Assembly: GCF_018139145.2 (NCBI RefSeq)
Contig: NC_059480.1
Location: 15,810,428 to 15,874,427, forward strand
Source of the DNA: Gymnogyps californianus
Lineage: Eukaryota > Chordata > Aves > Accipitriformes > Cathartidae
Length of the DNA stretch: 64,000 bases
Direction of reading: 5' to 3'
The notes beneath the pieces are model-generated. The model was not told the DNA's origin and did not search any database. It saw only the letters and a list, made by a program, of their open reading frames with translations. Both the position numbers and the translations under genes were made by a program. This document shows positions 48,086 to 60,369 of this stretch, one piece after another. Within the stretch, counting starts at the first letter, position 1. Every line of letters starts with the position of its first letter.

Positions 48086-49974
48086 TTTAAATATACAAGT
48101 CTTTCAGGTTGACAAGCTTAAAGATCAACATCTTGTCTGGCATAAGGCTGGAGTCTGCAAATTCAGCATTTGGACTTAAATAGTTTTTCATTTTTCACAC
48201 ATTTAAAAAAATGCAGTATACACACTAAACAGATGATGCCCAGCAGGGCACTGTATAAGCTGCTTTCTTTTGTGTATTGCTCTCAGTGATGGATGAAATT
48301 AGGCTTCAAGAGTCACTGGCAACCTTTCTTGTGGATGTTGTGTATCCAGATCTATGGCAGGGGATGTTTTTTGGTGATTTCATTTACAACTCTTGTGCCA
48401 GCACTTCTTAAAGTGCCTGTTTAGCTCTGCCAGCCTCCAGAGAGGCTGAGGAATGTAGAAACACTTGGATCCAAATACCTTGAGGGGTTTATGAAGTTCA
48501 GATCCAGCTATGAGCCTGGCAAGTGCCAACTAATGGAAGCTATCACACTAGCTAAGATTTATGGTTGATTTTATCCATTATCTCTCTGCCAGTGTCCAAG
48601 GGCCAGGGTTTCACAGGGACCTCTCACAAAGCAGCAGCAGATCAATGCTTCTGTAAGAAAAGTGTCTTCCCAACCTGCAATATTTGGCTTATTCCCTAAA
48701 GCAGGAGTGTTATATTCCTCATAAAATGTGTCATCCAGTATCTGTGGATGTTTTTTTTCTTATAAATAGATGATCCTTTGTGAATTTGTGCCAGTTTTCC
48801 AATATAAGGCACCATTACAGTGAGTTTCAGAGGTTGTTATAGCTGAATTGTGCAAGGAGAAAATATTGTGAATTTTGGAAATGCTGGGATCCAGTTACAA
48901 GTCAGGCTGCTTTGCATTTATTAATTGCATGGAAAACATAGCACTGTGCAACACATTCAGTGAAGGCTGAGATTTTTGTGATACAAGTTTTGGTCTTCTA
49001 GTAGACCATAGGAATTACATGAATTTATTAAGGCTTGTATTAATATCCTTAGTTCCACTTTGTTACTGAACCTTGATTTAAGTTCAAATAATGGGTAGAA
49101 TAAAAGATTACCAGGAACATGGGAGTTAAATGATTTCTGATACTTTTTTGGAATGAGTGTGGATGTGAATGAAGCAGCAGAGCAGTAGTTTTGAGGTGAC
49201 TGGTTCCTGAAGCTCGTGTAAGCATGCTGTTAATTAACATTTTTGCAGCGCTTTGAAAATGTAAATTACTCCAGGATGTTAAGTATCGTTATTATGGCAG
49301 TCTTGAAAAGTAATAACTTAATCTATGAAATTATGAGTCTATTCTTCAGAATTACAAGTGGGACCATGATGTGGCTGCTAGAGTAACAAACTGCAATTCA
49401 GGACACTGGGTTCAGCTCTTGGGGCTTTTTAGTGGGGTCTGTCTGAGGTCAGCTCCTGCCTGTTCGCTGCTCAATGATAAGTGACCTAGAAGAAGGGTAA
49501 GGAATATGAGGACAGATCATTCATGGAGAGCCATCAAGTTGCTCAGTGAATTAGCACAAGCAAATGGTATGTAAAGTGTTATTTGTAAAAGCAGGCGTTT
49601 GGGTACAGAGAATTGAGAGGGTGGCCTATTTCTGAGAAGCAGCAAGTCTGAAAAGGTGCAGGGCCACTGACTAGTCAACTGGACCAGAGCTCTTGGGACT
49701 TAATATGAGCACTCCCTGTTCCCATCCATTGTACAGGTGCAATAGGGGTGCAACTGCTTCCCCAGCAGTGAAGATCCAGCCCAGGGAGCTCCTTGCTGGT
49801 AACTGAATACAGGCAAATGCTGTCTGTGGGAGGGCAGACACAGAAACTTGGAGAAGTAGTAAGGTGATTATGTTTTCTCTGAAATTAGCACTGGTGTGAT
49901 CTCATAAAATACCTGAGGCAGTTTCTGATACCTGTGATCAAAAAAAGATATTGGGGGGAAAAAACATGTTAGAG
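48086..49974. other. Non-coding sequence, no gene recognised
   Basis: Unique sequence, with a faint MIR-like stretch near 49,390-49,430 (CAGGACACTGGGTTCAG), too short for a separate call. No protein-like frame. Confidence 0.5.
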
Positions 49975-50352
49975 AGACATCAGAGAATAGCATGAGAATG
50001 ACCAGAAAACATGACTTACAATGAGAGGCTCCAGGAATTTGATTAATCAAAGAGTGATTTGATCTGTCTGGTACCTAGATGGAGAACAGCTCTTTAATAT
50101 ACAGCAAGATCCAGGGGTTGGAAATGAAAGGTGGGCACGTTATGACCAGAAATAAATTGAAGTTTAACTGTGAAGCTAATTAGCTGTGGGAACAGTATCT
50201 GATACTGAGGATGATGGTGAACTCTCCGTCACTAGAAATGTTAAAATCAATATTGAATGCTTCTCCACTCCAGCTTTCATAGAAATTGATTCAGGACTAT
50301 GTCTTGGTCTGTGTTACGTAGCATACCCAAACAGATAACAATAGTGGCCTTA
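49975..50352 (+). mobile_element. Ancient CR1 LINE, 3' fragment of about 380 bp
   Basis: AGAATAGCATGAGAATGACC begins the match. It continues in order through CTTACAATGAGAGGCTCCAGG, AAAGAGTGATTTGATCTG, GATCCAGGGGTTGGAAATGA, ATGGTGAACTCTCCGTCACT and GTCTTGGTCTGTGTTACG, ending near GATAACAATAGTGGCC. The order matches the 3' part of ancient CR1 elements shared by turtles, crocodilians and birds ('...GATTCTCCATCACT...ATGGCCTGTGTTAT...'). It is in sense orientation, opposite to the 47.6-kb copy. The terminal 3' repeats are lost. Confidence 0.82.
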
Positions 50353-50597
50353 TTTATTCATTCACTGTGTGGCTTTGGGCAGGGTTTAATGAGGACGTTG
50401 CAATTCTAAGTATTATCAATGAAGTCCTAGCTCTAGGGGTGTTCAAAGGCAAAATTATGACTGAATTTGCCAGGGCCAAGGTTTCTTCTGTGCTGACTTT
50501 TAAGAGTGTTAAATAATCCAAAGTCTATTCATTTCAACTGGAGTTTGCTCAGCAGCTGTGAAAATACAGCAGTCAGCTGGGAAAATGAGTGTCTCCA

Positions 50598-50610
50598 GAA
50601 CTAGGGGGCA
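50598..50610 (+). promoter_or_regulatory. CTCF-like motif
   Basis: GAACTAGGGGGCA agrees with the CTCF core at 11 of 13 positions on the plus strand. It is the best plus-strand match I saw. Confidence 0.33.
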
Positions 50611-51061
50611 AGAAGAACCATGTCTTCAAATTTTGCCTTATCCTTGCTGTGAGGATGAGGTTAGCTTCCTGTGAAACAGGAGTTAATATTGACCATTGTC
50701 TCCCAAAGGTGTGTATGTGACCTAATGAGCATTTGGAACAAGTCTCACAGAAAGGAGCATGCAGTTAAACCTGTCCGCCCCCGCCAGTGCTGCCAGGCAT
50801 CTGACGCTCGCTGTGCTGCCTGATGCAGAGCGGCTGAGCTGACCTACTGTCTGGCCAGAAAACACGAGGTCTGTCCTGCAAAAAAAAAAAAAAAGTCAGG
50901 ATTTGATGCGTGTTGCCTGTATCTGAAACTTTTCAAACTGTCTTGTGTAAAACCCCAAGGAGAGGCTGTGCGGGTGATGCATCCGAGTGCTGCTCCAAGC
51001 TGCGCAGAGCAGGACTCTGAAAAGGCAGTGCTGCAGGAGGGAACTTGAGCATCACCTCTCC

Positions 51062-51175
51062 CTGGTTTTTGTTGGTTCTGTTGTGTTTTGGTTTTTTGGG
51101 GACTTTTTTGTTTGTTTGCTTGTGGTATTTTTGGGGAGGTTTTTTGTCTGATCTTTTTGTTGTTTGTTTGTTTAA
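51062..51175. repeat. T/G-rich low-complexity tract
   Basis: Dominated by TTTG, TTGTTTG and TTTTGG words with no fixed register. It is a degenerate (TTTG)n tract. Confidence 0.8.
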
Positions 51176-51704
51176 ACTGTAAGCTCCATTTTTAACAGCA
51201 ATCCTATTGAAACAGTTCAGTTTGAATGAGTTGGTGTTTTCCAACAGTGGCATTTTTGCCTAAGCAGTTCTTGGTAACAGCAGAATGGTCCCTGGCCAAG
51301 GAGGATCCTTTGAAGTACTCTGCCTCTCACAGGAATGGAGGTGGTTTGAGGCAGGTCAGCTGGGCAGGGATGGGAAGGTTGTTCCTCGTGTTAGTGTGCG
51401 TGCTCCCCAGTGCATAGTGAGAGGATAAAGGGGATTTGTGTTCTTGACGTTGCCTTGGTTTGCCTGAACTCATCTCTGTCATCAGGATATCTGCTAAGTG
51501 AGGGGTGTTGCTGTTACTGCTCTCTGGTGGGGTGCAGCAGACAAAGAACTAGTTGTCACCAGAAGATGACAGTATCAAAAAGAGCCCCCTGTGCACAAAA
51601 TACTTATATTTGCATACAAACTGCCTAACCCATTATTAATGGATACATCTTGCATATATGGGAAACCTAAGCATGGCTGGTCACTCCAAATGAACAGGCA
51701 TCAA

Positions 51705-51790
51705 AATTTGACCTATCCAAAGTCACATGTAGAAGCAGGAAGCAGAAGCCAAGAATAGATTCAGGGTCCTGAACTTCCCCAACCTCTAGA
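51705..51790 (+). repeat. MIR-type SINE fragment
   Basis: CCTATCCAAAGTCACATGTAG followed by CAGAAGCCAAGAATAGATTC and AGGGTCCTGAACTTCC matches the 3' part of MIR ('TGCCCAAGGTCACACAG ... GGCAGAGCCGGGATTCGAACCC ... AGGTCC'). Confidence 0.55.
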
Positions 51791-51867
51791 ATGGGAGCCA
51801 AATTTCATCTCTCACTTGTAATTATGGTCAAAGCCTGGGCTGGAAATGAGAAGCACTGATTTTTTGT

Positions 51868-51995
51868 TTCTGCTCTGCAGTAGCTTTACTGTATGACCTT
51901 GGAGGAAAATATGTGTCCTTCTGTGTCTCAGTTTACCTCCCCACTAATGGAGATAATTGTACTAGTATGCAGTAAGCTTTAATGGACTTTGTTCC
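51868..51995 (-). repeat. MIR-type SINE fragment
   Basis: On the plus strand, TCTGCTCTGCAGTAGC is followed by CTGTATGACCTTGGAGG, CTGTGTCTCAGTTTACC and AATGGAGATAATTGTAC. This is the reverse complement of MIR in the correct order. It lies about 80 bp from an opposed MIR fragment. Confidence 0.65.
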
Positions 51996-54726
51996 TGCAC
52001 CTACTGAAGTTAATGGCTCTCCTTGCAATGGGAAGAAGACCAGATGCACAATTTGTAGAGTGTCTGGATGAAGGGATGTTGCAGAAGTGAGACAGATATT
52101 ATTTGTTTTAACATATGGGCCCAGATAATAGCCACATATGCTTGAGAGTTGATTGCTCACGTGGATGGTAAGGGATAACAATTCAGTCTTGAGAACAATA
52201 GTTACCTCGACCCTCCTTGTGCTGCTGCTGTGTGCACATGTGTTCTCACCTGGCCCCGGAGCTGCTGGAGCACTGGGAGGCTTAGGGGGGGATTTGTAAG
52301 AAATCCAAGACCCAGATCTGTCAATAATTCACCGAGCCAGGTGAGTGCTACACCTTGATACTAATGTGTGGTTGTAATGAACAAATGCAGTGTGTGGAGA
52401 GTTCCTGGCTGAGCAGGGCTCTGCCTTGTGCCTTATGTTCCTCGTTAGGAAAACCAGCCCATGCATTCCCCCAAGCTAGTTGTTTTTCAAGTATACAGAA
52501 ATGGGACAACTACCTGCAAAGATAAAGCTGACACTGACTCACCATGGTTCATAATGCTGAGCTAGGAAAGTTAGCAGTCCCAGCACCATGGAAATGAGTG
52601 CAGCATCACTTGTTGATCTGCATTCCCTCCTGTGCATTGCAGTGGTCTGGGTGGCTCTTCCAAAAAACTAAGCTAATGTTGCAAAGTGTATCTGATGTGT
52701 TTCCTGGTAACTGGTGTCACCAAGTGGAACATTTCTGGCAAGCGGAACAACGTTTCTCTGTTCTTCTGTTAGTAGATGAGCTCAAAGCACTACTATCAGT
52801 TTGTACCTTTTGTGCTGATTCTTTGTTTCCTAGGCCAAGGGGAAATAAATCACCATTTGATCTGCTGACCAACCAAAAGTCTGTTCAAGTAAATTATCCC
52901 ACAAAGACTCTTTCTGTGCATTTTGCTTTGAAGTTTTTCAGAACCTGATTAAGAAGTTCCTATTTTGAAGTATTTAGGTTGGTCAGGTTTCAGTGTGTTA
53001 ATATTTCCTCAGTACTAGCACTGGAGATCCCTGGAGTGGTCACTTATTGATGAATACTTGGTTTCCACACACAGCATGGGACTGTGGTTGCCTGATGGAG
53101 ACATGCAGCTACATCCAAACCTGCATTATCACTCTAGTTCGTCAGTAGCTGCAATAGTTTCCTTTGAGATTTTACTAGGTGAACAATTGCATGCTAAAGA
53201 CGGCCTCCATCCCAAAAAGCTTATAACTTGGAGAAGACAAAGGGAGATTTAAGTCTCCAAAGTTCCTGTGTCAGGTTGCAGTCACAGTGCTCTCCATTCC
53301 TCCTATCCAGGAGGAAGGACAGGATCATTTGGTTGCCATTATGAAGCTTTATACATTCACATACACCCTCACCACTGCTTTTTTTGATTCTAAAATGATT
53401 TTCTCATAAAATTGCCCTTGATCTCCAGCCTGAGACTCTGATGCATATTTATAACCCTTCCTCTGCACTTTCTTGTCACTTGACTTTACCAAATCCCAAT
53501 CCTTGTCTGGGTTGATATAAAGCACAAGCTGCAGCCCGAGTGGGGATGAGGGCTGGAAGGACCCTCTTGCTTTGTCTTTATTCTGTTCTACTTCGAGCTC
53601 CAGACGTGTAAGGGGGCATCATTTCCCTGCCTGCTAATGAAGACTTTCAGTGGGATGTAACCTGGGCTTAGTCAAATCCCTCCAACTCAAAGACACCTGA
53701 TTGACTTCCACTGCACAGCTAGCTGAGGTCCTCTGTGGGCAGGCAATAAGTGGCAAAATCCCCAACAGAGTCCTTCTGCCCCCAGATCCTTTCTAGATGT
53801 ATATCCCTATGACACTGCAAAGCGGAGGTCAACTCTTAGCCAGTGTTAATTGTCATAGCTCTGTCACCTGATTCAGTTTGCCCTCACAAAGGACTCACAC
53901 CTTGCTGCTCAGCAACAGCCAAGAGAAATCGGGATTTGTCAGACAGCTCTCAGTCTCCGGAGCCACACCAGGGAAATCAGGCATCAGAAATCTTGCACCT
54001 CAGCCCAAGTGGTGTGCGAAGCCTGCACGCAAGCTCCGAGGCTCAGGCCACAGCGGTGGGGGTGCTGACAGCCTCACAGCTGGTTTCCTCTGAAAGGGTC
54101 CCTCTTTTCCCTGAGAAGCAGAGCACAAAGCAGGACAGCATCGCATCGCCAAGCCCTGGGGGTTATAATTCAGCAATTCAGTGCACCATGCACCGTAATC
54201 CTGGGGACTATTAAAACAGTGCAGCAAGCTGGGGGAGAGGCTGTTGGGAAGAGCTGTAAAATGGCAGCATGCTTTACACTCTGTCCTTGGGTGTGAGTCA
54301 TGGAGATCTCTGTATGCTGAGGGTAATGAGCATTTGTATTCAGATGATTTCCCAAGCTCTGTTATTGAATGCTGGGGAAGGAAAAACGTTTACTGTTGTT
54401 TTTCCAGGCAGGGACAAAGTGCAGGTGGTCTCTTGAGCTGCTTTCTGAAAGCTGCTCTTAGAGGTGTGTTTATTGGGCTCTTTTGCTTGTTCTCTGCTTC
54501 CACAGAGACAGTCAGAGCTCTCTGTGCTTTCTTCCACCTGCTGTTGGTGCGAGACAAAACATGATTCTCTGCACAGGTCCCAGCAAAAGGCCTAGTTATG
54601 GTTGGACAAGTGGGTTCCTACCTGCTGGTTTTTATAACTTAGATACTTCTGGCATCTGCTAGACATGAAGCATATTCAGACACAGAAGAACACTACCTGC
54701 TGTCAGGAGTGTTTGGTTTTGGGTTT

Positions 54727-54757
<31 letters not shown>

Positions 54758-55779
54758 AAAACTGCAAAATAGGGATTTGCTATGGCTTGGACAGGGGCAT
54801 GACATGTCCTTTGCTATCTGACCTGTCAATGTCAGGGCCCTGGCATTCTGTCTTCTGGGGATGAAAGAAAAATATCCCTCATGAGCTGTGCTGCAGAGCT
54901 ATCAGCCAGGAGTTGCTGCATGGGTGTCCTCTCCTCCGCTTCTTTGCATTGCACTGTGATGGTGCCCCAGCAGAGCTTCTCTTCCTGGCAAGCCTTCTCA
55001 AGAGGTGCTGAAAGAGCAGGGAGATCTCTGAAGGCACGGGGGGCCCTTTGTGTCATAGGCTTTATCCGTTGACACAACACATCTTTTGATGATGTGGTGA
55101 TAATTCAGGTTTGGTGCTGAATGGGACGCTCCAGTTGATGCTATGGGTCAGCTGTTGACTGCTGGCTGAGAGCACAGCTAAGGACACCCCACTGAATTCA
55201 GCAGCTGTGTCAGTTAAATGATGACTGTATGCTTCATCAGAAGCCATTGCTTTTTGAAAGCCATAGAAGCTATCATCTCCACTGGGAAGACTATTTCTGA
55301 GCTTCTCCTGTAGAGCAGGTGTGAATTTTAAAGAAGTGGGGTCATCTTTAGTTAAGTGCCCTCAGCATCAATCAGTTACCAATATTTCAGCTCCCTTCCC
55401 TGGTGCCTTTGGAGGCATCCAACATCCGTCAAATAAAGCAGCCTCCAGATGGCCCCAACATATGGTCCATGTCTCAGAATAGCTGAAATCTAAATGCTTG
55501 CCTCCTTGGGAAGCTGCAGCCCCTTGCTGAGTCTCGACATCCAAGGGAGATGCCTGCTGCTTTAATCAGTGTGTGTTCTTTTTTTTTTTTCTGCTTTGTC
55601 ATAGTCATAATAATAAGCAAGTCTCACTTCGGCATCCCTAGCTGCAAGAACCTTTCTGTACTTGAAATACTGAATGCCTGTCAGTCCCTTTCTTTCCTCT
55701 TGTCTTTTCCCTTGTCACTAGGACCCTACTGATCTTCTCAATCCTGACAGCGCTAATTACCCTTCTCTTCCCTCCTGCT
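51996..55779. other. Non-coding sequence, no gene recognised
   Basis: Unique sequence with a T24 run at 54,734-54,757. The 123-codon open stretch at 53,843-54,214 is overlapped by an antisense frame. A T-rich tract near 55,569-55,580 leads into an acceptor-like CTTTGTCATAG at about 55,605, but no matching donor follows. Nothing recognised as a gene. Confidence 0.5.
54734..54757. repeat. T24 homopolymer
   Basis: Twenty-four consecutive T, the longest T run in the window, preceded by TTTTGG/TTTTTTG words. No adjacent retroposon body is recognised. Confidence 0.9.
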
Positions 55780-56060
55780 ATTGCTGCCTTTCCTTCCTTC
55801 TTCTAATCTCTTATTTGTATAAATCACCAAGGGTGAAGGAAGAGTAAATATCAATAAAGCAATTCAAGCAGCTCGTGATGTTTCTAAGGGCTGCCCAAGC
55901 TCCTGCCTGGGGAATGGCAATTAGTGATGGCAGTTATTGGTCTGTCCCACTTTGCACCAAAGTTTGTCTTGGTCTGTCATCTCTTCATTCCTTTGTCCTC
56001 GCTCTGCTTAGCATTGTGAAATGGCAAAGCAATTTCTGAGCCTCCCGGGATACACCTCAA
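55780..56060. promoter_or_regulatory. Possible conserved non-coding element
   Basis: Repeat-free sequence with TAAATATCAATAAAG, GGCAATTAGTGATGG and GCACCAAAGTTTG words and an even base mix. The texture suggests constraint. Not tested. Confidence 0.25.
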
Positions 56061-57635
56061 AACTTGTGCTTCCTTAAATCTTCTACCTGCTGTTGATGCT
56101 GTAGTCCTACCGTGCCTAGGAGTGATATGGCATAAGTGCTAGGAGCTGCGCAGTACCCATGGAAAAGTAGTCTTGCAGCCTTTAGTCACCATTTTCCTTG
56201 TCCCTGTTGAAATCTGTTTGGAGGGAAAGTCTCCAGAGGATGATGCCCTTCTGTAACTCCTGCTCCCTGTCAAAGTAGCAAGTAATTTAAAAATAATTTT
56301 TAGAAATAAGTTAAATTATTGGAGCTGGATGGGAAGAAAGTGCCTGCACAAAAACTTCAGATGGAAACCTTCTACCAATTCTGTAAATATATTTACAGAA
56401 GAAAAAAATATGGTGTTCCTGTAAAAGTGGTATATGTGACTAAGCATGTGATGGTGTTGCCACATTTAGGATATGTAAGTAGTTATGATTTATACCTATT
56501 TGCTTTGTGTGCAGAAATATTTGTCCAAGACTTACCTAAATCAAAATTTCAGTTAAAATTCCCATTGATGAAAAAGCCCCTCTCTGCAAATACAAAAACT
56601 GAGGAGGAGTTGTTACTGCAGCGGTAGATCTCTGTCATTCTGCAAGGTTCATAAACGTTACAAAGTTTACCTTGTGAGCGATGTAACTTTGTGTTGCAGA
56701 TGTCAGAGGCTGAGCAACTTGCCTGGGACTCCAGCGTCCAGGTCCCTAACGGCCTTGACCCGCTGAGCTCTGCACAGGATCATTATTGCAGAGCTGCATT
56801 CACACACCCTCCAGAGTCTACGATTGCCATTCAAATGGTGCAATCTACTGCTATGAGATCTAGCCTTGTGCGCTCGCCTGTATCATCTGTGGCTCAATTA
56901 ATTTAGCTTGTGGCATCCACTCAGAAGACCATTGCTTTTTATCTAGCTTGGTGGTAGTTCTCTGCCTTGTGTTTGAAAATCAAGGCAGATGCTCCCCAGA
57001 CTGTAGCTTTGATTTTAAGTTTTTGACAGTGGAGATGAGAATGAGATTCTACAATGTGGGAAGCAGTTACTGGTACCATGGTTTCTCTTTCACTTTCCAT
57101 GAACCTTCATGCTTTGTGGAGTCCAAAAATTCAAAGAACAGTCTCAATTTCTCCAGCCCAGACGAGTCTTGGCTGCAAAGAGATGTGGATTGACAGTCCT
57201 GGGGCTTCATGTCCCACCACTGTGACACCAGACTGACAGCAGGTGATGTGCAGCCTGTGTCTGGGCTATCTCTTGGGATGAGACCTTTCTTTAATCTAAC
57301 TGTTTGCTGATGCTTGTCCTCTCTGCTGCGCCTGCCAGCAGGGATTCCTGTTAGCACCCACTGCTTTGGTAGATTAAATCGGATAGATCAAGTTTACGTT
57401 ACCTAAGTCACCAAAGAGCCATCATGTAGCAACAGCTTCCCAGTGTGACCTTACAGCTGCCCCCACCTCACCCTCTCCCTTCCCCAGAGGTAGCAACACG
57501 TACACATGTGCTGTAGAGTGAGCAGCTCCTTTGTGTGCAGATGGCAGGATATTCATGTCTCCTGTAGATTATTTACAAGTCTTGATGCTTATGTGCAGGA
57601 GGTATAGAGCCTCGTATTGTGCTAATATTAGGATT
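56061..57635. other. Non-coding sequence, no gene recognised
   Basis: Unique sequence. The plus-strand open stretch at 56,319-56,627 (102 codons, Lys/Tyr-rich) lies in AT-rich DNA, and its composition explains it. A MIR-like GAGCAACTTGCCTGGG occurs near 56,714 but is too short to call. Confidence 0.5.
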
Positions 57636-57780
57636 ACATTAATGAATTTAGGCTTGAAGTTAGAAAAGAGTTTGTGATGAGGAAAAGGGCAACGTTCTGG
57701 AACAGCTTCCCATAGGAGTAGTAACCTGCTTGCATTTTTTCAGATGGTTTTTAAGCATTTATGGTGAGCCTATGTGAAGT
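57636..57780 (+). mobile_element. CR1 LINE 3'-region fragment
   Basis: AATGAATTTAGGCTTGAAG followed by TTAGAAAAGAGTTTGTGATG and AACGTTCTGGAACAGCTTCC matches the CR1 3' region ('...TTTAGGCTGGAGATTAGAAGA...GAGGTTCTGGAACAGCCTTCC...'). Sense orientation, truncated on both sides, diverged. Confidence 0.65.
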
Positions 57781-58801
57781 GATGATCCATGCTAGCAGGT
57801 GTGTGGAACAGGGCACTTGATGTTTTGGGGCCATAGCGGTTGTCTGTTGGCCTCATTCAACGTCACATTTGCAATGGCTTCACTTACTTTCTCTTTCTGA
57901 AATGAAATTTCAGTAAGCTCGATTATCTGTGATCACTTTATCCAGCTCGCAGAGTAACCGTGCCTCAGATGCAGTCAGTGGGGTGGCTCTGTGCAGAGCA
58001 GCAGGGCTAGAGCCTGGCACGGTGCGGTGCAGACATGGCCGTTTGGCTTTGGAGATGCTTTTGTACCTGGAAGCATCCCAGTGACATTTGTGTGAGCATG
58101 AGGCACTAAGCTCCGTGAGTCTGCACCGATGATTACCTTTGTGCTGTAGATACCTGGGCAGATTTGGCTTCAAGGAGCCCCTCCTTGGCTGTGCGGGGCA
58201 GGCAGGACTGGCGGGGCAGCTGCTGAAGCAGGCCAGGAAAGTGTCTGGGGTGTCTCTGCATCCCCAAGCCCATATTTTCCCTGTACCTGAATCCTCCCTC
58301 ACTTTCCCCCTGCTGCTCTGAAATACTCCATCCCTTCCCTTTCCCAGCCTTCTCTTGCAGCTCAGTCACACCTCTCTACCCCGCACCTCATTGCCAGCAG
58401 CGGAGTTGCATAAATAGCTCCTTTAAAATGTGCTGGTGCCCTCTTATCAGTGAGCAGTGGGAACTGCAGTAAGCACGGGCAGCCTGGCACCTTCCTTGCC
58501 CCTCATCATACCGGTTCCATTTCTCTGTCATTGAAGGCAGATGCCTTTTATAATTGATGCTGATAATGGTCGTAAGACACGTCGTTTACAAGATGTGAGG
58601 TGGTAGCTAGCAGGAGAGAAAAATCTTTCTAACCATATGGCTGTATCAGCACTAGTTTGATGCCAAGGTTGGCTCTTCGTTAAATTGGGATCCCACTTTG
58701 CATGCTTACGTCTGCTGGAGGGAAAAAAAATTTGAGTTGGGGCCATAAAAATTATTAACTTTTTTCATATTGTTATTTCTATGCTCTCTTTCTATATGCA
58801 A

Positions 58802-58833
58802 AGCATACAGTATTAATAGCATACAGCATTAAA
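58802..58833 (+). repeat. 16-bp tandem duplication, two copies
   Basis: AGCATACAGTATTAAT and AGCATACAGCATTAAA lie head to tail with two differences. Confidence 0.85.
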
Positions 58834-59342
58834 AACATTTCTAGGTGTAATATTTCGGACTGACTGTGGTACTATACTAAGACAAGTTAATTCATTCTGT
58901 CTCCACTGAGAAGTAAAAAGAAAATCTCCATGGTTGTCGTGCTCCATCAGCTTTCCTACTCACTTTGAACATGTATTTCTGAAGATGCCATCCCCATTGT
59001 CTCACGCGCCAAATAATTTATACTGTGTTTTGAAGACCACTGATGGTGTAAGGGAGTGTGCTACATCTCAGGAAGGCACTCAGGAAGGTTTCAAGGGTGG
59101 AAAGCTCCTTATTTCTGTGGTTATTCTCTGTGCATTTATTGGTAGGTTGATGGGTATGAATAAAAGCTTGTGGTTTTTCCATTGAGACCTTTTTGGGTCT
59201 GTTCATGAAGATGATGCATTACGAAAGAGTAGCCTTTCTTCTTTTAAGTTCACCCTTGAATAAGAAAACATAAGAAAGTTGCTGCTTGTGCAAGCAGATA
59301 CTGGAAAAGATAATGTTCTGGAAAACTTCATGAAGTACAACT

Positions 59343-59368
59343 GGGACCTGGGGAGAAGGGGTGGTGGG
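59343..59368 (+). other. G-quadruplex motif
   Basis: G-tracts of 3, 4, 4 and 3 are separated by loops of 4 nt each, within the strict G3+N1-7 rule. Confidence 0.55.
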
Positions 59369-60349
59369 AGGTGTGGAGGGACTTTGGCACGGTTTATTCA
59401 CATAGGTGTGGGGTCTGGGACTGACTTCCCTGTGAATGCAGTGCAACCAGGAGGTGCTTTTCCATGGATGTTCTGGGTTGGTTTTATGCCCACCATTTAG
59501 TGTGCCAGGCTGGCTCAGTGTTCCCAGGTGGTCAGAGGTTAAACTGTAACTCACATTTTAAGTGATGCAGAACCTTTTGCCTGTGTTTGAGACTGTGTTA
59601 AGCTGTATGGATGTAGCCAGTGTGTTTTATCCTCAAATTCTGGATTTAGGTCTTTTTCTGCCCCACTTTCTCTTTAAAATCTTCATTTACGAAGCTTCAT
59701 ATCACAGTTTTTACCAGTTGGAAAGTTATATTAAAATCAGCTAGAAAAAGAAGAAACTGTGAACTCTCAGCACATCTGAGATGGGATATGCTAGGGATAC
59801 TGATCAACTTAAGATAAAAAGGTTTTAATGCGTTAGAAGAATTCTTTGGGTGTGATCCGTCTCAGCCTGTGGCTTCTTGACTGCAGGATGTGAATGCACT
59901 GAGCTCACAGCATGATGTTATTGTGGAACCTGGAGTCATTGCACACTAAACTCGATACACAGATAGAATTGTGATTTTGATTTTTTTTTCCCTTATGATG
60001 TTCTATATCTTCATTAAAAATACATACATACCTAATATCCCCAAATGGCAAATGTGTGAATCAGAAGCTTATAGATACCACATTTGGAGGATACTCCATT
60101 TCTTATGCAGCAGTTAGTCTGAAATACCATAACAAAATCTGTATTATCTCCTCTCTGAGAATTTGCAAGTAGGGCTTTGAACAAAAATAGAGTTTTAGTG
60201 GAGGCAAGTATCAGTTCTCCAGGTAATCTGACAATCCTTTCCTGTTATGCCACATGCTCTGCAAATGCTCTTTTCCCACACAGTTTTTCTTAGTGGGAAA
60301 TGTGAACTTTTTTCCCCAGTCAGCCAAACTACTGTACTTCTTCAAAACT

Positions 60350-60369
60350 GGGGGGGGGGGGGGGGGGGG
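60350..60369 (+). repeat. G20 homopolymer
   Basis: Twenty consecutive G on the plus strand. Long poly-G is rarer than poly-A/T in vertebrate DNA, is strongly quadruplex-forming and is error-prone in sequencing, so the exact length is uncertain. Confidence 0.85.

Larger units (their letters stand above)
50353..51704. other. Non-coding sequence, no gene recognised
   Basis: Unique sequence with an A15 run (50,880-50,894) and a T/G-rich low-complexity stretch at 51,062-51,175. That stretch produces a false Lys/Thr/Asn-rich open frame on the minus strand. No gene recognised. Confidence 0.55.
57781..60349. other. Non-coding sequence, no gene recognised
   Basis: Unique sequence. The stretch near 58,405-58,420 has a TATA-like GCATAAATAGC, but there is no downstream gene, so it is not called a promoter. 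A 16-bp tandem duplication and a G-quadruplex motif are listed separately. Confidence 0.5.

Noticed and set aside
50933..51253. Lys/Thr/Asn-rich minus-strand frame resembling a basic protein
   Set aside because: It is the translation of the T/G-rich low-complexity tract.
6472..51615. Three ATTTGCAT octamer words (6,472; 41,160; 51,608)
   Set aside because: About two are expected by chance on both strands of 64 kb.
56319..56627. 102-codon Lys/Tyr-rich frame
   Set aside because: Amino-acid bias follows the AT-rich DNA. No family recognised.
58405..58420. TATA-like GCATAAATAGC
   Set aside because: No initiator, GC box or downstream gene supports a promoter.
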